DNA from: Candidatus Bathyarchaeota archaeon
GTDB taxonomy: Archaea > Thermoproteota > Bathyarchaeia > RBG-16-48-13 > GCA-020355125
Length of the DNA: 7,043 bases
Assembly: GCA_030607815.1 (NCBI GenBank)
Contig: JAUWJG010000044.1
Coordinates: 1 to 7,043 of the forward strand
Reading direction: 5' to 3'
Shown: in pieces, positions 1-5,492 of the stretch
Position numbering within the stretch: the first letter of the stretch is position 1
Layout: each line of letters begins with the position of its first letter
Translations under genes and position numbers: made by a program
Notes under the pieces: generated by a model
Databases searched by the model: none
Told to the model about the DNA's origin: nothing
Seen by the model: the letters and a program-made list of their open reading frames with translations, nothing else

Positions 1-26
1 ATAATGCTTATTATCATTGTATTTCT

Positions 27-37
27 GAGGTAAGGGA
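27..37 (+). promoter_or_regulatory. Probable ribosome binding site of gatD
   Basis: GAGGT at 27-31 within a purine-rich run resembles the complement of the archaeal 16S rRNA 3' end. It lies 11 bases before the ATG at 43, a little long but acceptable. It supports the start at 43 rather than Met12 at 76. Confidence 0.55.
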
Positions 38-42
38 AGAAT

Positions 43-1362
43 ATGAGTACAGAGTTATCTGGCTACAAAGGAAATATGTTCAAGTTTCTGAAGAAAGAAA
101 ACCTTCAAATTGGAGATATTATCCGGATTACACGGAATGATGAGTTTTTCGAGGGTATTCTCATGCCTAGATACGAGTTAGCTGATGATAACCACATAGT
201 CCTAAAACTAAAAAATGGATATAACATAGGAATAAAGCTTCACCGTGAGATGGTGGTCATGAAAATTGGAGTTGGTGCAAAACCAACCTATAAACTTTCT
301 CACCAACCAAAAGAGAAAACAGTATTGCCCACGGTCGCCATAATAAGCACTGGTGGGACGATAGCCAGTCGAGTAGATTACCGAACAGGGGCAGTTCATC
401 CGGCATTAACATCCGATGACATCTTAACTGTTGTCCCAGAACTATCAAAGATAGCTAACATTAAAACAAAGATTCTTTTTTCTCTTTTAAGTGAAAATGT
501 TCACTCTTCCCATTGGACTAAATTAGCTCAAACAGTTGCCCACTACATTCAAATGGGAGTCGACGGAGTTGTCATTTGTCACGGAACAGATACCATGGCT
601 TATACTTCAGCAGCTTTAAGCTTCGCATTACAAAACCTTCCCATTCCAGTAATTTTAGTTGGTTCTCAGAGATCCTCTGATCGCCCCAGTTCAGATGCAG
701 CGTTAAATCTTATAAACGCTGTCAAAGCTGCTGCGAAAATGCCTATAGCCGAGGTTATGGTTTGTATGCATGAGACAGCATCTGATACAATTACTGTACT
801 ACATCGAGGTACTAGAGTTCGAAAGTGTCACACAAGCAGGAGAGATGCATTTAAATCAGTAAATATACGACCTCTTGCAAGGATTAAAGGCGAAGAAATT
901 ACTCTTCTCGAAGATTACACGCGTAGAGATCCTAAAAAACATCTTATTACTACCCCTAATTTTGAGAGAAAAGTTGGATTATTGAAATTTTATCCAGGAC
1001 TTGATTCGAATACGATTGACTGGTATATGGATAATGGTTACTTTGGATTAATACTCGAAGGAACAGGGCTAGGTCACGTAGGAGAATATCTTTTTCCCAA
1101 GATTAGAAAAGCTATTGAACAAGGTCTTATCATCGGTATGACTTCTCAGTGTATATGGGGACGAGTTAACATGAATGTTTATGATACTGGAATAGATCTT
1201 CAGCGGATGGGTGTAATTCCCTTAAAAGATATGCTTCCAGAGACCGCATTAGTTAAGATGATGTGGGTCTTCAGCCAGACAACAGTCCTAGAGGAAGCTA
1301 AAAAACTACTTTTATTAAACATCGCTGGGGAATTTTCAGACAGAACGCTCTACGAGAAATAA
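43..1362 (+). CDS. gatD: Glutamyl-tRNA(Gln) amidotransferase subunit D
   Basis: GatD is the asparaginase-like subunit of the archaeal GatDE complex. It hydrolyses Gln or Asn and passes ammonia to GatE, which converts Glu-tRNA(Gln) to Gln-tRNA(Gln) in the cytoplasm. The 439-residue product has the usual family length. An N-terminal GatD-specific domain (about residues 20-80, with IGDIIRI and EGILMPR) precedes an L-asparaginase-type amidase. Visible active-site motifs are STGGTIAS (Thr106), CHGTDTMAYTSAA (Thr182, Asp183) and RGTRVRKCHTSRRDAF (Lys261), matching the Thr-Thr-Asp-Lys set of the family. The conserved GSQRSSDRPSSDAALNL and TSQCIWGRVNMNVYDTG blocks are also intact. The ATG at 43 is preceded by a purine-rich GAGGTAAGGGA stretch at 27-37; Met12 (76) is a less likely start. 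Its partner gatE lies about 700 bases downstream on the same strand, but an opposite-strand gene stands between them. No frame damage or insertion is seen. Confidence 0.97.
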   Translation: MSTELSGYKGNMFKFLKKENLQIGDIIRITRNDEFFEGILMPRYELADDNHIVLKLKNGYNIGIKLHREMVVMKIGVGAKPTYKLSHQPKEKTVLPTVAIISTGGTIASRVDYRTGAVHPALTSDDILTVVPELSKIANIKTKILFSLLSENVHSSHWTKLAQTVAHYIQMGVDGVVICHGTDTMAYTSAALSFALQNLPIPVILVGSQRSSDRPSSDAALNLINAVKAAAKMPIAEVMVCMHETASDTITVLHRGTRVRKCHTSRRDAFKSVNIRPLARIKGEEITLLEDYTRRDPKKHLITTPNFERKVGLLKFYPGLDSNTIDWYMDNGYFGLILEGTGLGHVGEYLFPKIRKAIEQGLIIGMTSQCIWGRVNMNVYDTGIDLQRMGVIPLKDMLPETALVKMMWVFSQTTVLEEAKKLLLLNIAGEFSDRTLYEK

Positions 1363-1412
1363 GATTTTAGTAAATTAACTACTCTGAAAACCCATGCGTT
1401 ATCACAATTTTA

Positions 1413-1455
1413 TGATTTTTATCCCATTCTTAATCTTAATTTGTATTTTTTCTCT
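1413..1455 (+). terminator. Possible T-run terminator of gatD
   Basis: Between the convergent ends of gatD (1362) and the cyclophilin-like gene (1471) the plus strand becomes T-rich, with a run of five T at 1416-1420 and a run of six T at 1446-1451. Archaeal intrinsic termination mainly needs such U-runs and no strong hairpin. None is obvious here. No comparably clear T-run was found for the minus-strand gene. Confidence 0.4.
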
Positions 1456-1470
1456 CACTTAGAAAAGAAT

Positions 1471-1860
1471 TTAACTCTTTTCTATTCGAATCTCTTCTCC
1501 ACTTTGTATTTTCCTAAACATTACTGGGTTTTCCAGAATTCTACCAAAGACATTTACGGGACTTGCAGCCTTTGGTTTGTCACTTGTACTAATTGGAGTT
1601 CTACCGAAAAAAATGCAAAAACCATTCCCTTGAGGCCAGTAACCAAGAGCGCCAATTTCTACATCCAGTTGAGCGTTCTCTTCAGGCAAGGTAACTGAGA
1701 TTCTAAAATAGATTTCGTCTCCCCACTTGTTAACTTTTGCCAAAATAGGTAAAGCGTCAAGAATTGCTTTAGCAGTTTTTGGATTTTTTTCTAGTAAGAT
1801 TTCAGCTGATACTTCGCCTGAACTTTTCGTATAGATTTTAATCTTCTCCGACATTTTCAT
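1471..1860 (-). CDS. Cyclophilin-like fold protein (PF04126/COG2164-type)
   Basis: This is a small archaeal and bacterial protein of the cyclophilin-like beta-barrel family; its biochemical role is not established. The core W-G-D-E-I-Y-F, then ENAQLDVEIGALGYWPQGNGFCIFFGRTPIS, then ASPVNVFGRI is the signature pattern of that family (TM1367-like). The characteristic YWP-G-G--CIFFG-TP loop and the final SPVNV-G segment are both intact. From the ATG at 1860 it has 129 residues. The open frame extends to an ATG at 1893, and another ATG lies at 1854. A good GAGGTGGAG ribosome-binding-like motif (minus strand, 1883-1875) sits inside the longest version, so 1893 is unlikely. Its spacing of 14 bases to 1860 is long, and a TTG at 1863 is also possible. 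The domain begins at about SEKIKIYTKSSG, so all choices encode the same fold. The gene is convergent with gatD and divergent from gatE, so it belongs to neither operon. Family membership is secure; peptidyl-prolyl isomerase activity should not be assumed. Confidence 0.85.
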   Translation of the reverse strand: MKMSEKIKIYTKSSGEVSAEILLEKNPKTAKAILDALPILAKVNKWGDEIYFRISVTLPEENAQLDVEIGALGYWPQGNGFCIFFGRTPISTSDKPKAASPVNVFGRILENPVMFRKIQSGEEIRIEKS

Positions 1861-1874
1861 CAAATTATAGTTTT

Positions 1875-1883
1875 CTCCACCTC
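1875..1883 (-). promoter_or_regulatory. Ribosome binding site-like motif of the cyclophilin-like gene
   Basis: The minus strand reads GAGGTGGAG here, a strong match to the anti-Shine-Dalgarno complement. It lies downstream of the ATG at 1893 and 14 bases upstream of the ATG at 1860. This argues for an internal start at 1860 (or TTG 1863), although the spacing is longer than usual. Confidence 0.5.
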
Positions 1884-1980
1884 TATTTTTCATTTTCTAA
1901 CATAGTTAGAAGAGTAACTTCAATCGGTTACACACATTGTATTGCGAGAACTAAACACTAAACAAGTTTTTTTATAGAAG

Positions 1981-1989
1981 ATATAAATA
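1981..1989 (+). promoter_or_regulatory. TATA box candidate for gatE
   Basis: ATATAAATA preceded by purine-rich AGAAG (BRE-like). Initiation about 25 bases downstream would be near 2010. That gives a leader of roughly 35 bases containing the GGTGAT ribosome binding site, consistent with leadered translation of gatE. The TATAAAA at 2019-2025 is an alternative that would produce a nearly leaderless mRNA. Confidence 0.5.
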
Positions 1990-2033
1990 GTGGTCAAATA
2001 GTTGAGTCAAATGTGGTGTATAAAACGGATTAT

Positions 2034-2040
2034 AGGTGAT
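2034..2040 (+). promoter_or_regulatory. Ribosome binding site that fixes the gatE start
   Basis: AGGTGAT is an excellent match to the archaeal anti-Shine-Dalgarno complement and ends six bases before the ATG at 2047. It supports 2047 as the true gatE start and contradicts a start at 2251, which has no such element and is in the wrong frame for GatE. Confidence 0.8.
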
Positions 2041-2046
2041 TGAATT

Positions 2047-4017
2047 ATGGTTAATAATATTGATTATGCAAAAGTTGGTCTAAAAATTGGACTCGAAAAT
2101 TACGCTTAACATCAAGTGTAGTCGAGCACATCCATAAACAATTAGATACTGAACATAAGCTGTTTTGTAATTGTCCTTCAGTTCTCCGAAAAGATGATCC
2201 TGATTTCACTTTAATGCGACGACTCCGTCCAACCCAAAGTGAGTTAGGAAATGTCGACCCAGCAGCACTCTTCGAGTTTAAGAAGGGAAAAACGATCATT
2301 TATGAGGGATATCGAGACACTACGTGTCTTGTCGAAGCAGACGGAGACTTTTGAAGCCTCCGGCTTAAACGAAGAACCCCCTCATGAACTTAATCGAGAA
2401 GCGCTTGAGATATCCTTAACAATTGCACTAATGCTTCATGCGACGCCAATAAATGAGACCCATGTGATGCGCAAAGTGGTTATCGATGGTAGTACTACAT
2501 TTGGGTTTCAAAGAACTGCAGTTATAGCTTTAAACGGAATGATAAAAGTTGACGATAAAAACATACCCCTGAAAATTATATGTCTTGAAGAGGATGCATG
2601 TCGGAAGATCAAAGAAGAATATCTAACTAGTTATTATCGACTAGATCGCCTCGGTATTCCCCTCGTTGAAGTTGTAACTGAACCTGTTATTACCTCACCT
2701 GAGGAAGCGGGGAAAGTTGCTTTAGCAATCGGTAGAATTCTCAAAGCAACAGGGAAAGTGAAGAGAGGTTTGGGTACGATTAGACAAGATGTGAATATCT
2801 CTATCCGAGATGGGGGTTTAATAGAAGTTAAAGGTGTTCAGAACCTCAAAATCCTCCCACAGGTTATTAAGGGTGAAATTAAAAGACAGCTAACATTGCA
2901 AAAAATTATAAAAGAATTAGCAAACCGAGGAATCAAAGAAGAAGATTTCATATATACCTTCAAGAATGTGGAAAAGATCTTCAAAAAAACAAAATGTTCA
3001 GTCATAAGGAATTCTATTGAAAAAGGGCATACGGTATTAGCTGCAGTTCTTCCCCAATTTTCCGGTCTCCTTGGAATTGAGTTAACCTCTGGTTTAAGAT
3101 TTGGAACTGAACTTTCTGACTATGCTAAATTCTGGGGTAGAGTTGAAGGAATTTTTCACACAGATGAATTACCTGCTTATGGTATAACTGAAGACGAAGT
3201 TATGGCGCTTAAAATATTTCTCGAAATTTGTGATAACGATGCGATTGTTTTAGTAGCTGATAAACCTGAAAATGTTTACGATGCATTAAACGCTGTTCTT
3301 AATAGGGCTAAACAAGCTTTAACGTATATACCAAACGAGACAAGGGGGGCCTTCCCTAATGGAGTAACCCATTACTTGAGACCACGCCCCGGTGCTGCAA
3401 GGATGTATCCGGAGACAGATGTGCCTCCGGTTCCAATTACTCAAACCCATTTAAATAGACTTAAGGAAACTCTTCCAGAATCCTTAGAGGTTCGACTCTC
3501 CCGCTTAATGAAAAAATATGATATTAACGAGAAACTGGCAGCCCAAGTAATCAACTCGGATTACGGTGAAGTATTTGAAATTGTCGCAAATACTACGAGA
3601 ATCTCTCCCTCTTTTATCGCAGCAACATTAACAGAGACTTTTAGAAGCATGCAGAGAGATAATTTAGATGTTAATCTTCTCTCAGAAGATGTAATTCAAG
3701 ATCTATTTTCTTTTATAGACTCAGGAACTGTTGCCAAGGAAGCAATTCCCAAGCTCTTAGTCTGGATGATAAAGAATGAATCTGTCACCTTAACTGACGC
3801 TGTAAAAGCATTAGGTCTCAGAATGGTTACTGAACAAAAGTTAAAAGAAATAATAGATCGTGTAATTAAAGATAATGAAGACCTCATTCTGAAGAGAAGA
3901 GTAACCGCTTTAGGCCCCCTAATGGGCATAATAATGAAAGAGCTTCGGGGAAAAGCTGATGCTGAAAAGATTAGTCAACTTTTAAAGCATGGTATTGAGG
4001 AGACGTTAAACCGTTGA
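2047..4017 (+). CDS. gatE: Glutamyl-tRNA(Gln) amidotransferase subunit E, split by two BHB introns
   Basis: GatE is the GatB-like subunit of GatDE. It phosphorylates the gamma-carboxyl of Glu-tRNA(Gln) with ATP and amidates it with ammonia from GatD. The supported model is join(2047..2097, 2130..2340, 2369..4017), giving 636 residues, the normal length for the family. Exon 1 encodes MVNNIDYAKVGLKIGLE. Exon 2 encodes IHKQLDTEHKLFCNC through RRLRPTQSELGNVD to CLVEAD. Exon 3 resumes with EEPPHELN. Later landmarks by spliced numbering are HVMRK (119-123), the GFQRT region (to 137), LDRLGIPLVEV (179-189) and GLGTIRQDVNISI (221-233). Next come a GAD-type insertion (about 315-400), RPRPGAARMYPETDVPP (425-441) and a helical YqeY-like tRNA-binding tail (about 530-636). 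Unspliced, translation from 2047 stops at TAA 2107 after 20 residues, and exon 2 would stop at TGA 2352. The open frame that starts at 2251 has a nonsense first 40 residues and is not the real N-terminus. A decayed gene is unlikely because everything outside the two insertions is intact. Confidence 0.93.
2098..2129 (+). other. Intron 1 of gatE (32 nt, BHB-like)
   Basis: These 32 bases separate the codons for Glu17 and Ile18 in the invariant GLE-IH block and carry in-frame TAA (2107) and TAG (2119). The RNA can fold as follows. The outer exon helix is 2088-2091 (UGGA) with 2131-2134 (UCCA). The central 4-bp helix is 2092-2095 (CUCG) with 2123-2126 (CGAG). The 5' bulge is AAA at 2096-2098. The inner hairpin is 9 bp, 2099-2107 with 2114-2122 including two G-U pairs, closed by a 6-nt loop. 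Cutting the 5' bulge after its second base gives exactly the needed boundary 2097/2098. The 3' bulge is CACA (2127-2130), one base longer than canonical, so the cut would fall after its third base. A boundary shifted by one (2099-2130) gives the same mRNA. It is phase 0. Confidence 0.8.
2341..2368 (+). other. Intron 2 of gatE (28 nt, canonical BHB)
   Basis: These 28 bases interrupt the conserved CLVEAD-EEPPH block within the Asp88 codon (phase 1) and contain an in-frame TGA (2352). The fold is a canonical bulge-helix-bulge. The outer helix is 2332-2334 (UCG) with 2370-2372 (CGA). The central 4-bp helix is 2335-2338 (AAGC) with 2363-2366 (GCUU). The 5' bulge is A-G-A (2339-2341) and the 3' bulge A-A-A (2367-2369). 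The inner helix is 2342-2346 with 2358-2362, continuing past one A/C mismatch as 2348-2350 with 2354-2356. Cutting each 3-nt bulge after its second base removes precisely 2341-2368 and restores GAC GAA GAA. An ACG direct repeat (2341-2343 and 2369-2371) makes four boundaries equivalent at the sequence level; the BHB rule selects one of them. Confidence 0.87.
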
Positions 4018-4115
4018 TATTGATCATCTAAAGTTAATTGTTTTTAATAAATATGGCTTTATCTGTAGAAAAAACACTTTTAATAAAGATGACTTGGTAC
4101 ACATCTTCAAATATA

Positions 4116-4131
4116 CCTCTTTTTTTTCTTT
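4116..4131 (+). terminator. Probable T-run terminator of gatE
   Basis: A pyrimidine stretch with eight consecutive T (4120-4127) followed by CTTT, about 100 bases after the gatE stop. It is the strongest U-run in the gap and fits archaeal intrinsic termination. A shorter T-run lies nearer the stop at about 4040. Confidence 0.45.
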
Positions 4132-4175
4132 GACTCAAAGATGTATTCAAAAACTCTCTTTCTTTGAACAATCTT

Positions 4176-4195
4176 TTAATATCGAAAGATATTAA
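4176..4195. repeat. 8-bp inverted repeat with GAAA tetraloop
   Basis: TTAATATC at 4176-4183 is perfectly complementary to GATATTAA at 4188-4195 around GAAA. In RNA this would be a small stem capped by a GNRA tetraloop; in DNA it could be a dyad operator site. It lies about 25 bases upstream of the TATA-like element of the aminopeptidase gene, a position compatible with transcriptional control. The role is unknown. Confidence 0.5.
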
Positions 4196-4215
4196 TATCC
4201 GTAATTTTTACGAAA

Positions 4216-4224
4216 AGATAAATA
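4216..4224 (+). promoter_or_regulatory. TATA box candidate for the aminopeptidase gene
   Basis: AGATAAATA preceded by CGAAA. Initiation about 25 bases downstream falls near 4246. That leaves a leader of roughly 20 bases before TTG 4268 that includes GAAGGT at 4255-4260. Confidence 0.4.
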
Positions 4225-4267
4225 TTCAAATCTTTAATCAATAAATGAAATTTTGAAGGTATGCAAA

Positions 4268-5332
4268 TTGGACAGCAGGTTATATGATTTAGCTAAGTTA
4301 ATTGTTCATACTTCCACCAAGGTAAAACGAGGAGATAATGTAATTATCCAAATCGTTGATGAAGGTCAAGACCTAGCGACAGAGATATATAAGGAAGTTG
4401 TTCACGTGGGAGGTCATCCACTAATTATCTCTACACCTTCAGAGGCAACGCGAGGATTCTTCGAAATTGCAGATGATGAAACCATTACAACTATGCCTAA
4501 ACATTACTTTAAACTCGTGGAAGCTTCAGATGTCATAATCTCAATAAGGTCGAACACCAACACTAGGAGCTTAAGTAATGTGAATCCCGAGAGGATTAGT
4601 CTTCGTTATAAAGCTTTAAAGAAGCTTCAAGAAGAAAGACTGAGTAAACGTTGGTGTCTAACCCAGTATCCGACTGTGGGTTATGCTCAAGATGCTGAGA
4701 TGTCACTTAAGGAATATGAAGACTTCATTTACTCAGCAATTCTGATCGATTGGGATGAACAGATAAAGATAATGAAAAAACTAAAGGCGATTATGGATGA
4801 AACCAACGAAGTGAGGCTCATTGGTGAAGATACCGACCTTACGCTATCGATTAAGGGGCGAAACTCTATAGTTGGCGGACCGACCCATAATGTTCCAGGA
4901 GGAGAGGTCTTCACAGCACCTATCGAAAGTTCAGCTGAAGGAGAGATATTTTTTGACATTCCGTCCGTTGTTTATGGTAATGAAGTTGAAGGGATAAAAC
5001 TGAAGTTTGAGCGAGGAAAGATAGTTGATTACTCTGCAAATCGAAATGAGAAATTACTGAAGAGTATGATAGAAACTGATGAAGGTTCTCGAAGATTGGG
5101 AGAACTTGGCATCGGAACCAACAGAGGTATTACAAAATTTACTAAAAACATTCTCTTCGATGAAAAGATTGGTGATACAATACATCTAGCCATTGGAAGA
5201 TCTTACAAGGAATGTCTTGGGGTTAATGATAGCGCTATTCATTGGGATATGATTAAGACTATGAAAAATGGTAAAATAATTATGGATGGGTTTGTAGTTC
5301 AGGAGAATGGTAAATTTTTCTGGGATGATTAA
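4268..5332 (+). CDS. M29-family metallo-aminopeptidase (aminopeptidase T-like)
   Basis: This is a cytoplasmic two-metal aminopeptidase of MEROPS family M29 (thermophilic aminopeptidase T / AmpS type), expected to release N-terminal residues from peptides. From TTG 4268 it has 354 residues. The N-terminal domain (LYDLAKLIVHTSTKVKRGDNVII, then VGGHPLI) matches the family's alpha/beta domain. The C-terminal catalytic domain shows all expected metal and active-site residues: Glu213 in NVPGGEVFTAP, Glu279 in RLGELGIGTN, His306 in IHLAIG, Tyr313, and His325 and Asp327 in IHWD. The 66-residue spacing between the two glutamates equals that of family members. No ATG is available in frame. A TTG at 4253 (359 residues) and a TTG at 4268 are both possible. 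I prefer 4268 because GAAGGT lies seven bases upstream and homologous proteins typically begin close to the DxRLY-LA segment. It appears to be transcribed alone, with its own TATA-like element and 160 bases before the next gene. Substrate preference cannot be read from the sequence. Confidence 0.93.
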   Translation: MDSRLYDLAKLIVHTSTKVKRGDNVIIQIVDEGQDLATEIYKEVVHVGGHPLIISTPSEATRGFFEIADDETITTMPKHYFKLVEASDVIISIRSNTNTRSLSNVNPERISLRYKALKKLQEERLSKRWCLTQYPTVGYAQDAEMSLKEYEDFIYSAILIDWDEQIKIMKKLKAIMDETNEVRLIGEDTDLTLSIKGRNSIVGGPTHNVPGGEVFTAPIESSAEGEIFFDIPSVVYGNEVEGIKLKFERGKIVDYSANRNEKLLKSMIETDEGSRRLGELGIGTNRGITKFTKNILFDEKIGDTIHLAIGRSYKECLGVNDSAIHWDMIKTMKNGKIIMDGFVVQENGKFFWDD

Positions 5333-5420
5333 TTAAGTTCAAATAGTGAAGAAGAGAATTTTAAGACAAATAGAAGTTAATCTGTTTATTTGAATTGATT
5401 TGTACAACATTTACGAATTG

Positions 5421-5437
5421 ATATATAGATATTTATA
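5421..5437 (+). promoter_or_regulatory. TATA-rich promoter candidate for the glycosyltransferase gene
   Basis: This AT-only-like stretch with overlapping TATATA and TTTATA elements sits 55-70 bases before ATG 5493. Initiation would fall at about 5450-5460. T-runs at 5442-5446 and 5452-5457 lie just downstream and may terminate readthrough from the aminopeptidase gene. The rest of the 5333-5492 gap shows nothing else recognisable. Confidence 0.4.
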
Positions 5438-5492
5438 GATCTTTTTCTTACTTTTTTGAACTAAGATAGAATTAACTAAAAAGGGTTCATCG

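Larger units (their letters stand above)
1894..2046. promoter_or_regulatory. Divergent promoter region between the cyclophilin-like gene and gatE
   Basis: This AT-rich spacer must hold promoters for both flanking genes. On the plus strand there are two TATA candidates for gatE: ATATAAATA at 1981-1989 and TATAAAA at 2019-2025. On the minus strand TATAAAAA at 1976-1969 could serve the cyclophilin-like gene. A short inverted repeat, GTAAC at 1914-1918 and GTTAC at 1927-1931, lies near the cyclophilin side and could be an operator, but it is too short to be confident. No RNA gene was recognised. Confidence 0.5.
4018..4267. other. AT-rich intergenic gap between gatE and the aminopeptidase gene
   Basis: No open frame of substance or RNA gene is recognised in these 250 bases. 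The gap holds the likely gatE terminator (eight T at 4120-4127) and a short inverted repeat, ACATCTT at 4101-4107 with AAGATGT at 4138-4144. An 8-bp perfect stem with a GAAA loop lies at 4176-4195, and a TATA-like AGATAAATA at about 4216-4224. The gap is longer than the others in this window. Confidence 0.6.

Noticed and set aside
208..448. Minus-strand open frames inside gatD
   Set aside because: They overlap the conserved asparaginase-like motifs of gatD and have no recognisable product.
1441..1698. Plus-strand open frame opposite the cyclophilin-like gene
   Set aside because: It is antisense to a clearly conserved protein, has low-complexity Phe/Ser-rich composition and no ribosome binding site.
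2051..2299. Minus-strand open frame opposite the 5' part of gatE
   Set aside because: It is antisense to conserved gatE exons and introns, with no recognisable domain or promoter.
2098..2368. Programmed ribosomal frameshifting or bypassing in gatE
   Set aside because: No slippery sequence is seen, and two separate hops over stop-containing segments would be needed; the BHB structures give a simpler explanation. Bypassing is not formally excluded without RNA data.
2098..2368. Inteins or self-splicing group I/II introns in gatE
   Set aside because: The insertions are far too short and contain stops, and none of the required catalytic core could fit.
2251..2370. Use of ATG 2251 as the start of gatE
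   Set aside because: The first 40 residues do not resemble GatE, while the other frame of the same DNA encodes a strongly conserved GatE segment; a good ribosome binding site marks 2047.
3696..3929. Minus-strand open frame within the 3' part of gatE
   Set aside because: It is antisense to the conserved tail domain of GatE and has no start signals.
2047..4017. gatE as a frameshifted pseudogene or a pair of sequencing errors
   Set aside because: The lesions are clean insertions of 32 and 28 bases, not single-base changes. All conserved blocks on both sides are intact, and both insertions fold as BHB motifs at the exact required boundaries.
4729..4959. Minus-strand open frame within the aminopeptidase gene
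   Set aside because: It lies opposite the metal-binding domain of the M29 protein and is a by-product of its codon use.
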